From positions 3,546,501 through 3,610,500 of the forward strand of contig JAPEHQ010000002.1 of NCBI GenBank assembly GCA_027405735.1: a DNA stretch of 64,000 nucleotides. The letters run 5' to 3'. The notes beneath the pieces are model-generated. The model was not told the origin of the DNA and did not search any database. It was given only the letters and a program-made list of their open reading frames with translations. Positions 13,142-24,543 of the stretch are shown here, one piece after another. The DNA comes from Mucor racemosus. Taxonomy: Eukaryota; Mucoromycota; Mucoromycetes; Mucorales; Mucoraceae. The stretch's first letter is position 1. Every line of letters starts with the position of its first letter. A program made the position numbers and the translations under genes.

Positions 13142-15754
13142 GAAAGTTCAAAAAGTACTATCAACATCTGATTTTAATTTGGAATGCATCGTTTCTCATA
13201 TGCTTTATTTATTTATTTTTAGCTCAATTTGGTATATCTGGTCTTGTCTCTCTGGTTTGGTTTCTTTGATTTTACTTTAGGTACTATATTTCAAATTTCA
13301 TTCAGAAGTTAAAGCATTTTTTGTTATCTAATTTTTGATTTACCCTACACGGGTTTAAGAATCAAAATGATTTGATAAAAAAAAGCGATAACTTTTACCA
13401 CCTTTATTGGAATGGCATCTGTATTGATGCTTTCCCGATAAATTTGGTTACTATACTCAGTTGTTTGTCTTTGTACAATCGGTAATCCTGGGTCAATTTA
13501 ACCTGGTTGCTCTCCATTCGTGGACTTGCGACCTCTCCCCCTTTTAGGGTCTTGTAGTCTTCTTTCACGTTAACCGGCTAGAAACTATAGCCCTTTCTGG
13601 CAATCGGAGTCGTACTGTTTTCATGGCACCTGCTTGATTTCAGTATCACTTTATAGTATGGTGGTAAAAAAGCTATAAAGTCAAATGGCAACATGTAGAT
13701 AGACCTCCTCGTGGTGTTGCTGGAAACGTTCTTTTAAACGGCTAACTATCTACTCCAGTAAAACATGTATATTACAAGATACTTTTCCTTTATCTTAGAG
13801 TATTTCATTGCTTATGATTTCAATCCATAATTTTTTACTTTATCTGTTTTTTCTTCCATCCTTTATATTGTAGAATTAAAATTACAAGGCTGAAATTCAT
13901 TGTTTTATCAACTTATTTATTATTTCCTATTTCTTGTTCTTATATAAGGTATTGAATGATACAACTGAACACTTGTATAACCATTATTGCCAGTATTAAA
14001 AAACGTATACTGCATAAAATATAGATGTATTGATGATGCATTTTCTATAAACCCACAACATTTTAACAAAAGCAAAATTACGTAAATTTGCTTGATTTTT
14101 ATATATATACAAGAGAACTATTTACAAATAGTATATATATATATATATATATCCGAGAGCGTTTTAATGTTACGCCACGATATTATATCAATCTAAAAGC
14201 TAAAACTTGTACTAAATTATTTAATAAAAATAAAGGAAATCTGTTACAAAATGAAAGACCACATTAAAACTAGAGAACTTTATTATAAGGTCAAAACATC
14301 TTCTTTTATATTTACATTCTGTAACTATATGACTAGCCTAAAATGAGTCTATTTATATCTTATATATCCAATCAAGTATAGGTGACACACACCAGTTCCA
14401 CATTCCTCAATACTTAAAGTAATAAACTGAGCTTTATAACATAATACACAGCAATATATAATTTATCATTGCAATGAAATGACACCTTTTATAGACCAAA
14501 GTCGCCATTGTCATTTTAGAAAAATAACTGATCTCAATTCGTACCTGAATCTCGCTCCATAAGGACTGAGTTCCAATCAGATCCCAATAAGCATAACGAG
14601 GAAACTCTATATTGCTGGTGCCTGTAAAAGGAAGTATTCCTGATCAAAATACAACCTTCTACAACACGACACCTATGATATAAAGCTGTACTTATTTTGC
14701 ATTCATAATATATTCCAAAACTCCTGCTCATAAAATCGCAGTTGCAGTAATTCTAGATGAGGAATCACATCCCATAAAAATAAGCTCAGTTGCATTTTAA
14801 ATTATAACTGGAATGTTGAAAAGATCAACATCCATCTAATGATATTCTATCATATCAAACAAAGTATCAACATCTCAACCAAGTATCTTATAAAAGAATG
14901 CCAATAAAAGACATAATGATTGAACACCTGTAAAATAGGCATCAACACACAAACATCCACTATTTTACAATTCCTATAAATATAGCATACTTTATGAAGA
15001 TATCATTCTTTTTCTTCAGATTTCTTTTAATCACAATAAAACCGTGGAAAGACTATAATTGTATTTATCAACGCTTTTATTTTTTTATTTTATTTTCTTA
15101 TTTTATTTTTTATTTTTTATTTTTATAAAATTACTTCAATTTTATTGCAATCATTATCAATCTATGTCATAATCTTAACCAAGGAATATACACAGACTTG
15201 TGGATGCAAAAATCTAATTTTAACTTTGCCTTATATTTTTAGGTTTGAAAAATGACACTTAAAAAAAGAATACAATTAAAAAAAAATGAGTAATGAATCA
15301 GTTTTTTAACTGTACAATAAAAACAAGATATCGTTTATTTAGATATAAAAGTATGGCTTATTATATTAATTTGACATTGAGATCGTGAGATGTAATTTAA
15401 GACAATATTGAACCATTAGATCTGTTTGCACTACGGTCGACCTGTGCTGCACAAGATAGTTTCGTTGTGCCCAGATGGGCTGTATATTATAGCCTGAGCT
15501 GTTGCGCCCACTGAATATGGCTAAAAAGATAACACAATGCACATGGGCACAACAAAAGGAACTGCACACGAGCACAACGCTACTAACCCTGTACTGTATG
15601 TGCAGGATTATAGATTCTGTCCGTGGGCATAACATTAATCCCATGTGTGCATAATAGTAGAATTGCCCATAAGCATATCATTTGAAATTATATCACTTTT
15701 CTGGAATATTTCGTGGGTTCATAGCCAGTTCTAGCTTTTCATTGAGTAAATATA
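13142..15754. other. spacer (loop) of the giant inverted repeat
   Basis: 2,613 bp of unique, gene-free sequence between the arms. It contains a TA microsatellite at about 14129-14152, a T/A-rich low-complexity stretch at about 15065-15130, and a cluster of ATGGGCA-like motifs at 15465-15680. The 92-codon minus ORF at 15366-15644 overlaps that motif cluster and shows no recognisable domain. I see no rRNA or tRNA gene here. Confidence 0.7.
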
Positions 15755-18700
15755 AATATCATTGACTTCAATTTAATCTGGTAACCAAGAAATACAGTAC
15801 GCCCAACAATACAGTGGTAAATAATGATATTTAATCTTAGAATGCGGTTAAATGAAAATAATATCAGTCTCTAATATAGGCTGCTACCAATATTAAAAAT
15901 ATTAGTCCCTTATGTTAACATGCTTATTCAGATACAAGAAAAGAACATCAACTTGATAGTCTGATATGCCTTATCAAACGGTGAATATACAGTATCCTTG
16001 AAATAATATAAAAACAAAAAGAGAGAAACAACACACGTATTAAAGGATTTTCAAGGCTTTACATACTTTAGCGCAATTAAAACGCTGCTAAATTGCACAT
16101 TTTAGCCAATGTAAAAGCAGCATTATAGCGCCTGAACCATAAACTAAACAAAGCAGGAGGGAATATCTGTTACCATAAAAATATACATTTTTCTACTAGA
16201 AAAACCGTCTGTCATATCATACATTCATTAAAAAGTTACAAAAGTTGCAAAAGCGAGCCCACAGAGCGACGCTGTAATTGAGCATAGCAAGGTTGAACGA
16301 CTAAATCTCTTATCCTATCGTATATCTAATTTTTGAATAAAAAAATGTGTTTTTTTTTTTAATTTTCTTATATTTAACCACGTACGGTTTGAAAATTCAG
16401 TTTTTGTAGCGGACATTTTCGGGGCTCATTTTATCCTTACCAGCACTCATGATTTTGATCAAAAAACAGAAAAATCAAATTTTGATACCAAAATCAACGT
16501 TTAAATGTACTACATTGTGAGAGAAAATTGTAGCCATAGTCAATACATATTTTATAAAAGCTTAATATTAAATGTTAATTAATGAAACTTTGTACTTTTG
16601 CCCCAAAAACGGAATTTTGGTTAAAGGATTTTCATGTAATATTTTACAATGAAAATGTTTGTTGTTTTTTATTGAAAAAATAGAGCGCCAAATTCTGCAT
16701 ATGTGTATATTTTTTGTTTTTACAATTGGTAGTATAATTAACTCTAGATTTGCAAAATCAGAAAAAAAATTCAGAAAATGTCAAAATTGATGATCTGGAC
16801 AAGAATGATTTTTTAATTAATATTCCGCTTATAAGCCTTGTAAGTCTTAAAAATAAGAGATTTCATAATACTTGAGAACTTTTTCAAGAATTTAAGGTGC
16901 TGTACCCACTTGATTGAAACTTATTACTGTAAATATTTATACATGTTAATATTGTGTGGCAGTTTATTTCATGATAATATAGCCGTACGTGATAATTAAT
17001 GCGCTAGAGGCGATTTTACATTAAGTTTTAGTCTTATCTCTTCAATATCATAAACCATAAACATAAACATGATGGCCATCACTGAAACCTCTTGCCACCT
17101 TTTTACCCTCTTTTTCCTAAGCCAATTTATTCAGTACTTTGTTAGAACCAACTTATTAAGTACTTAAAAATGGTTCATGGGTATTTGCATTCAAATTCCA
17201 TAAATTAAATTGGCTAGTTCCATTTACAATAGTATCAAACGTGAAACGTATCATCAGCCCGCCTTATGATAAATGTCAACCTAAAATTAGAAACATCCCA
17301 TTGTCATTGTTATAAGCTATGAAAAGCTTGATTTTTAATAATACAGTAATTAAATAAAAAACAAGATAATGCTAATAGTATATAATACGTATTCAGCATC
17401 TAAGTTTGACGAAGTATGTTTTTAAACCCTTTTAAAAATCCTGAGGCAAACACAACATCTTGGTCCTGTAATTTCTATCTATCAAAATGTTGCGCTTTCC
17501 ACTACTACACAATGTATGCACATTTTATCTATCTTGACCTCGATTTACATTGTTAGATATCAGTTTTTTACCAGTTGTATTTTCTCTAATTCATTATTGT
17601 TCAGTCTTATTGAACGATGATTTGTAGCATTGCCAAAAAAAAAAAAAAAGCATCAATGCTTCAAGAGTTTTCTGCATATCAAATTATGCGATTTAGTACA
17701 GTAGCAATGATTGCATTTAACTATTATGCTTTTTGAACCTGTCGATGTTAATCAGAATAATTAGTAGTAGTACTTTCATTCGAAAGTAAGCTTTGCTTTA
17801 TACATTTACATTTACATATTCAATAAATGGCATTCCATTTATTATGCGTTACATCAATCAACCAACTTTATCTTGATTCAATACATTTGACATATAAATG
17901 CCTACATTATACTTGGGCCACCAGGTATCGCCACAAAAAATTCTCGTACAGGTTGACGAAGCATCACAGTTTGGGCCATTTTTTGTGCCCATATTGATCT
18001 GAGCCCTCTCACACATTCATAAATCTCTGAATGAACCATATCTCTATATGTTCAATTTATTAACTGAAATACATTGAACGCCAACATCCTACTTTATAAA
18101 ACGCCTTACTTTATGGCGAGTCAACACAAGTAATTTGATGCTAGTTTAGGATCAGCAGTTGAATCAGATAAATTTGAGATTAGACGACCCGCTTTAATAA
18201 TTTTGCATACCATGAGCTAATAATAGACCGTTATTATAGATACGCTAATCAAGGATGGTGAGTTAACTCTAAAGGGCGAACGAGTCGATTAGCAGTATCA
18301 ATTGAATATTGAAATCAAAGATAGCAATTGAATGAGCAAGAGATGATAAATCATGTAAATTAGCATGATTGAATTGCTTCAAGCGTTTTGAACTGAATAC
18401 GCCTTTACTTTTGACCTATAAAAATTGATTTATTAGTAAAATCAATGAACAAGAGTTTATTATTCATTTATTTATTCAAATTAAGTCAATACTATACATA
18501 CTTTTATAATCACCACTTTTTCTGAAGGCAGATATCGACTTTAGACCAAAAAAGCATCGATTATAATGTAGATGATGGAACAAAATAACTAAGTCTTGTA
18601 TGCTTTTTTTTTGTTCGAGAAATATATTATAACGCACCCTAAAATTTACAGTTAATAATTTATTTCTAAATAAACAATAAGAAAAACATGTGCTTGTACT

Positions 18701-21413
18701 TGCACTTGATTTCAGTTTATAAAAAATATTGGTCTTTTCATTGTAGTTTTAAACATAAATAAAAGCTGAGGAAAGTGGGGAAGAAGAAAGAAAAATAATC
18801 CTAAATTAGTCGATTTTGTGCGTTACAAACAGAAATTTACAAATGCATAAATACATTTAGTGTTGCCAAACAAGTTGTTGTTGTTGTTCCCATTTGGTCT
18901 CCGAAAGAAGAACATGGTCAGAACTCTTTCAAACCCCAAATTTTAAATTGATATATCTCGTCAATAAGGCAATTCTGTTGAATCAGAGTAACTCACATCT
19001 GCTTTAAAGCATTCAAATTATCTTCGTTATTAATTATATTATGATTGATATACTTTAGTAAATTGACTAAAAAACCTTGATCTCATTACTCTGTTCATCT
19101 GGGCTGCCTGTTCTGCATAAAAAATTTTATTCTGCCCATCTGTGCATATCACTATGCCCATGAGAAACATAGTTCGGCCGTAATTAATATTATTATATCT
19201 TCGGTAGCACATCCAAGATCTCGGTGTTGTATTCTCCGGTTATTTGTATGATAATAATAATAAAGCTTTTGCTTTGTAATCCTTATTGATAGGAAGTCAG
19301 CTAACTAATCTGTGGTAACATTTTTGATTTCTCTTATTGTTCTAAAGTAAGATCCAGGAAACGGGATAAGTGAGGCATATCTACTTGTTGGATTTAGCTA
19401 TATAAAGTAAGCTCAACTTAAAATCTTAAATGTGCTGCGTTGCTAATGCAAATGGATTGATCCGACATGGAATGTCAGAAAGATATAATTGATACAATAC
19501 TGATCTAATGGATAAATGTAATTTAGAATTTGTATATAAATAGAACAAATTATTAATATTAAATAAAGTGTAATAAGTACTATCATCTTGTAATAGATTG
19601 AGTCTATTAAGAAAGAAGTACTAGAGGTGGACGTTGTTGGTGTTACTAATTGTAGTTGACTATTACTTTGGTCAATACTTACTATGTATTAAGTGTGATT
19701 AATATTTGACAAGTAGTATTAAGTAATAGATCGGTTATGGTTATGATAATAAGTTTATTTGATTAAAATTATTAATAAAGAAAAGAAACAGATATTTTCA
19801 CTAATGTTCAATATCTGATTCAACATTTACATATTTATATGAGTTATACAACTGAAACTAATTCATGCAATTATTGTTGAAACATCATGTAATGTGAATC
19901 ATTACATAAAGACTCTCTTCAGGTTTTTTGTTTGATTTAATTTAACAAGTTCCTTTATTAAATTATACATTTTCCTTGCAACAACATTTATTCTAAATCT
20001 TGTGCATTTCTCTCGGTCCATATTTGGTGTGATAGTAAATCAACATGCGTCCACGTTGATTTACATGTGTCCTCTCTAACTGACATCATGCTTTTAGATA
20101 GTAAAACCCTAGTAGTAGTTACAATTAGTATGTATAAATACATTCTCTGCATGTATTGTTAATAAAGAGTGTAATATTCTAGCAAGATTATTTTTATAAG
20201 GGCTCTTTTGACATTTCAGTAGAAATTTAAAATTTAAATTAAGATGTTAATTTAATTTTTTGTGTTCACAAGATAGATCCAACTGAAAGCTACTCCAAAT
20301 TTTTTATTTCAGCGAAAAATATTGATTTTTCGTGGAGATAATCAAAATAATAGTTTACATTACAGGTTAAACCTATGGTAACTGGGCTTTAAAATTGATT
20401 TGATCAAAATGATCGAAAAATGATTCAAAAAACAAATCGTTTAATAGTTCATGAACTGCAACTTTAGTTAAACTAGCGTATTAAATGTTTTTTGTACAGT
20501 TTCGAATTTTGCATCCATCAAAATAAAATTCAGACAAATTTTTCGCATTAAATCTTACGTGAAATGCAATTAAAATTTTGGAGGTTTTTTGAAGATACAC
20601 AACATTTTCTATAAACATATGTTAAATATAAGTAATAGAAATAATGTTCAAAATAATTATCTATTGATTGAGCCATTGCTAAATCTTCTATCTGCATTTT
20701 TAGTAGAAAAAATGAGATTTTTGTCAATTTTTTTTTCAAATTCAGAATTTGGGATGAGGGTATACAGGGGAAAAATTGAAGCAAGAAGCGAAGATATCCC
20801 TTTGTACACATTTTTGAGGATATCTCCACGAAAATTCAATATTTTGAAAAACTCTAAATTGGATCCAAGAGAGATCAACGAGGGCAATAACATAAATGTA
20901 AAAAAAATGCTACTCACTTTATCGAACATTTTGAAATCTGCCGTAAAAAGGTTTTTTTAAAAAAAAGGTATTCAGAATTTTTTTATACTTTAATACTTTA
21001 TAGAGTACTTCAAAACAAGTAAGTTTTATTATTAGAAAGGTTTAGTATAGCTTAATTTTTTGTAGAGATATGAAACATCAAAGTTTTTAATTTTTAGCAG
21101 TGAAATACTACGCGTAAAAACTGAAACATTAGCATTAAAAAAGTTATATCAACTGCAAAAAATAGGATATTTCCGGATACTCATTTTTGGATTAAACTTG
21201 AACATCTCAGGTACATTGACACTTATTTTATTTTTGTTATTATATAGTGAGAAAAAAAAGTTGAGTTGAGCCGAGATGGAAAGTGAGACTCAGTTTTTTA
21301 AGGAAAAAGTAGTAAATTTTACATGTTTTTGAGTTTTTTCGTGAGGTATAAATAAACTTAGAAATAGGTAGCATAATGCGACCAACTTATGCATATTTAA
21401 CAGTGTCCGAGGT
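15755..21413 (-). repeat. right arm of giant inverted repeat (5,659 bp)
   Basis: Near-perfect reverse complement of 7483-13141. The inner edge is at 15755, where CAGATTAAATTG pairing ends, and the outer edge is at 21413 (...GTGTCCGAGGT). The bases directly outside both ends are ATA (7480-7482 and 21414-21416), a possible 3-bp target duplication that could also be chance. Only 383 bp separate this edge from the HIT-family gene. Confidence 0.95.
19569..19906. mobile_element. solo LTR, 338 bp, 5-bp TSD TAAAG
   Basis: The unit begins TGTAATAAGT and ends GAATCATTACA, a TG...CA end pair with a longer TGTAAT/ATTACA inverted terminus. It is flanked by TAAAG on both sides (19564-19568 and 19907-19911). 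A diverged copy of the surrounding sequence at about 52770-53205 runs straight across this point (near 53095) without the 338 bp, so it preserves the empty site. This fits a solo LTR left by recombination. No internal coding part is present. Confidence 0.82.
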
Positions 21414-21796
21414 ATAACCTAAAAAGCGCATCGTGTGAGTTTAGCTATAAAAAACATGACATGCTTCGATTTCTAAGATCGAAAACTGAAGATTATATTC
21501 CTCGACCTCAAGTCAATATGTGATTTCCAAAAACTCAATTAGGATGTTTGTATTTGAAGATGACTATATTTAACTGCATAATTACGGAATATGCATTTGT
21601 GGAGAATATATTTGCATTAATGTATACTACTACACACATGTATATTTTTTTATCGTTGAGCATACTGCTGTAGTTATGGAGTGCCACCTTTTGGACTGAC
21701 ATTTGCAAGAATTAAAGTGACTTCATCTATGATTAAATAAGTTTCATTCATGGATTAAATTGACAGAAGATTTCACACACTCAAACAAAATAAATA
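21414..21796. other. intergenic between giant repeat and HIT gene
   Basis: 383 bp of AT-rich sequence with no ORF; it must contain the promoter of the HIT-family gene. Confidence 0.6.
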
Positions 21797-22571
21797 ATGA
21801 CGCATCTGTTCCGTTTAGCAGCACCTTTCTTGAGGCCTACAACTTTGAACATTCCTAAGCAACGTATCATGTCTACTTCAGCAACCCATAACCACCTCAC
21901 TGATGATTGTATTTTCTGTAAAATCATAAGGTAATCAACCAGAATATAAGGTTTAATGAAATTTCAATAAGCCAACATTTATGCAGAAAGGAGATTCCTT
22001 CATTTAAGCTTATTGAAACAGATAAGACGTAAGTTAATACAGTATTAAAAAGCGACCAGTTTGTATAACCTTGTATCTAGTTATGCATTTGTGGACATTG
22101 AGCCTCTTAGTGAAGGCCATTCTGTAAGTATAATATATGTAAAACTTACTTCATAGGGACTAAATTTTATTATATGTAGTTAGTTATCCCCAAATGTACG
22201 AGAATTTTAAATATAAAGTGCTTATGTAGTTCTAATACATGTTTCATATAGACCATGCAAAGTTTATGCATCAAGTACCCGATGAATATCTAGCTGATAT
22301 AATGCCTATTGCTAAAAAGATTGCAGCAGCTGGTGGTTTCGCACAGTACAATGTTTTACAGGTAAATCCGTTTTTATTCTTTTAAATATCTCGTTATTTA
22401 ATCCAATATTAGAATAATGGGCCTCTTGCTAATCAAGCTGTTCCCCATGTTCATTTCCATGTCATTCCCAAGCCTGATAAGGAAAGTGGTTTAGGTGTTC
22501 GTTGGAATGCACAAAAAAAGTCTATGGATGAGATTAAAGCCATCTACGAACGCATCATGGAAAAGTTGTAA
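21797..22571 (+). CDS. HIT-family (HINT-like) nucleotide hydrolase
   Basis: Six exons: 21797-21930, 21987-22028, 22081-22123, 22180-22195, 22252-22361 and 22413-22571, giving 167 aa. The fourth exon is a 16-nt micro-exon that restores LVIPKYHAK, so it is required by homology. Seen: DDCIFCKII near the N-terminus, the GHSLVIPKYHAK strand, NNGPLANQAVPHVHFHVIPK with the histidine triad HxHxH, and a C-terminal helix. HIT proteins hydrolyse nucleoside phosphoramidates or AMP-linked compounds. The first 25 residues (MTHLFRLAAPFLRPTT...) are basic and look like a mitochondrial presequence; an internal Met (MSTSATHNH) could give a cytosolic form, as in dual-targeted HINT proteins (inference). Confidence 0.92.
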
Positions 22572-22670
22572 ATCACATTGATTGGGTGTAAAATAGGATG
22601 TCTCCGTCCGAAATAAATAAATAAAATGCCTTTTTGATTTTTGCATTACATCGTTTGTTCTTTCGTCATT

Positions 22671-23438
22671 ATGCTCGTCATTAAAAGAAGCCTACAATTA
22701 AGTCAAAAAAGAAATTTTCCTCTTGCTATCAATCAATTGAAGCAAAGAAATAATAACCGATCATTGAGTGCAATTAATTTGTATCAAAACAGTACTGTCC
22801 AGAGACGTCAATTGTCGATTTGGACAATTCCAAAGATCATATTAGCCACATCTGGTAAAAAGAACCGAGGCCTCATTTTGGGCACATTGGGTGCTGCTAC
22901 TTTTCTCAGCTCTTTCTTGGGTCCTGTCGTCTGGGTAACTGTTGGTGGTGCTGCCTCATTAGTTTCTTGGAGATTGTTTAGAAAAGCTAAAAGTTGGTGG
23001 AATTATTTGACTCCATCTAAACTCGATGCAAGTAGTAGTAATCAAGCAGAACCAACTGTTACTCAGGCTTTGCTTTCTCGAATTGGTACACATCATGCTG
23101 AGGAACTGGTTAGAATGGAAGCTATCAAGAATTTGAAGAATTATTTTGAAAAATCAACTAAAGGAAAAAAGATATTGGAAGAGTTTGGATTAGATCATCC
23201 CCATGATTTGGTATGGGAAGATGTGCATAAATCAGAAACTGTCAGATTGGAAAACGGAAAGAAACACAGAGTATCTGTCAATTTTTGGCTAGAGGATCTG
23301 ACATCAAGTGGACCCAAAGGTGGTAGTTGTGAGGTTACTGCAAGTGCTTTGGTGAGTGGGCAAGGCAATATTGATTTAGAACAAGTAAAGTTGAGCTCAC
23401 CCGATTGGCATGAAGATGAAGTTATTTCTCTCGCGTAG
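22671..23438 (+). CDS. probable mitochondrial inner-membrane protein, function unknown
   Basis: Single exon, 255 aa from the ATG at 22671; an upstream in-frame ATG at 22641 would add ten hydrophobic residues. The first 60 residues are Arg/Gln/Ser-rich with almost no acid, typical of a matrix-targeting presequence. Two closely spaced hydrophobic stretches follow at about 70-105 (LILGTLGAATFLSSFLGP and VVWVTVGGAASLVSWRLF). The rest is soluble, with ALLSRIGTHHAEELVRMEAI, a helical segment and a beta-rich C-terminus (HRVSVNFWLEDL). I do not recognise the family. It starts 99 bp after the HIT gene stop on the same strand. Confidence 0.7.
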   Translation: MLVIKRSLQLSQKRNFPLAINQLKQRNNNRSLSAINLYQNSTVQRRQLSIWTIPKIILATSGKKNRGLILGTLGAATFLSSFLGPVVWVTVGGAASLVSWRLFRKAKSWWNYLTPSKLDASSSNQAEPTVTQALLSRIGTHHAEELVRMEAIKNLKNYFEKSTKGKKILEEFGLDHPHDLVWEDVHKSETVRLENGKKHRVSVNFWLEDLTSSGPKGGSCEVTASALVSGQGNIDLEQVKLSSPDWHEDEVISLA

Positions 23439-24543
23439 TATAGTGTATATATAAACTTTGACCTCGTATCATAAAGAATAAAAACTGATCTTGAATAATT
23501 TATGAAATGATGTCAATTACTACGTTTAGTTTATTTTTTCGAGTAGTACGGAAATATACTGTAGCTTGGATGAACTATAAAGCGCAATAATTAGCTCAGA
23601 GATTGAAAAATGTTCAGATCAAGTCTATTGATTGATATTGGTTTTTTCCAAACGACTTGCGCATCTGTTTTTTTTTTCTAGTTTGCATATGAAAAAAACA
23701 CCGTCTTTTTTTCAACATGCATTTGAAAGGTAGATATGGTCGCAAACTATTAAAATTTAAGTTGCGGACTGAGATAGGCTCATCTTGCTACATTGTTGGC
23801 CATTGCTACGCATTATATATACTTTTGATTGATTTCACATGCATTTGTAGATTTTATTTCTGGATTTTTTGACATTTCACGTCTAGCAATTGTCAAAAAA
23901 AAAGAGGGGCGAAAGCTATTGTATCCGCCCTTGAACTTTAAAAGATAATATACTTTTTCAGCAATGATCAACATATTCGAAAAAATACAAGAGTTGCGCT
24001 TGGAATTCGTGTATATGCAACAATTCATAAAACAACCTATCAAGTGACAATTCTCATTTTCGCTGTGAAAAATCGTTACTAATGATGAATTTATGCCATA
24101 ATTAATGCCATCACTTGAAAAAGGTTCATTACTCTGTCGTGGTGGATAACAGCATTTACGTAAACTCAAGAAGAATGTTTTATATATGGTATCATAAAAC
24201 TGTTTATATATTCAATGCTTTGCAACTATATGGATGCATGACAAGAGAACGTGAGACAATAATGGAAGAATTATACCAAATCTCTAGAAAAAGAACCGCT
24301 TTGAAGCTTGGGGAAAAAACTGCCATAAAACAAATTCACACTGACTAATCTATTTATTTCTGCGTGTTTTGTGTTCACAAGTAGCTCAATGTAAAGCAGC
24401 GATTGGTAACTGTTATTGAAATATGTTTGCAGTTACACATTATTAAAGACAAGCATAAAGAATATAAAATCAGGCATCAAGATGCAAATGCTCAATTTGT
24501 TTTCCCCACACACATTCTCTCTATCTCTTTTTTTTTTTTTTGA
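23439..24543. other. intergenic, no gene seen
   Basis: 1.1 kb, AT-rich. ORFs of 77-118 codons on both strands have no recognisable domains or splice-supported extensions. A T13 run directly precedes the acyl-CoA synthetase start. Confidence 0.5.

Noticed and set aside
14534..15644. Minus ORFs of 65 and 92 codons in the inverted-repeat spacer
   Set aside because: No domain, many Cys/Ser from repeated GGGCAC-like motifs, no neighbouring exons.
23813..24348. 118- and 77-codon ORFs upstream of the acyl-CoA synthetase
   Set aside because: No recognisable domain, overlap on opposite strands, AT-rich composition.
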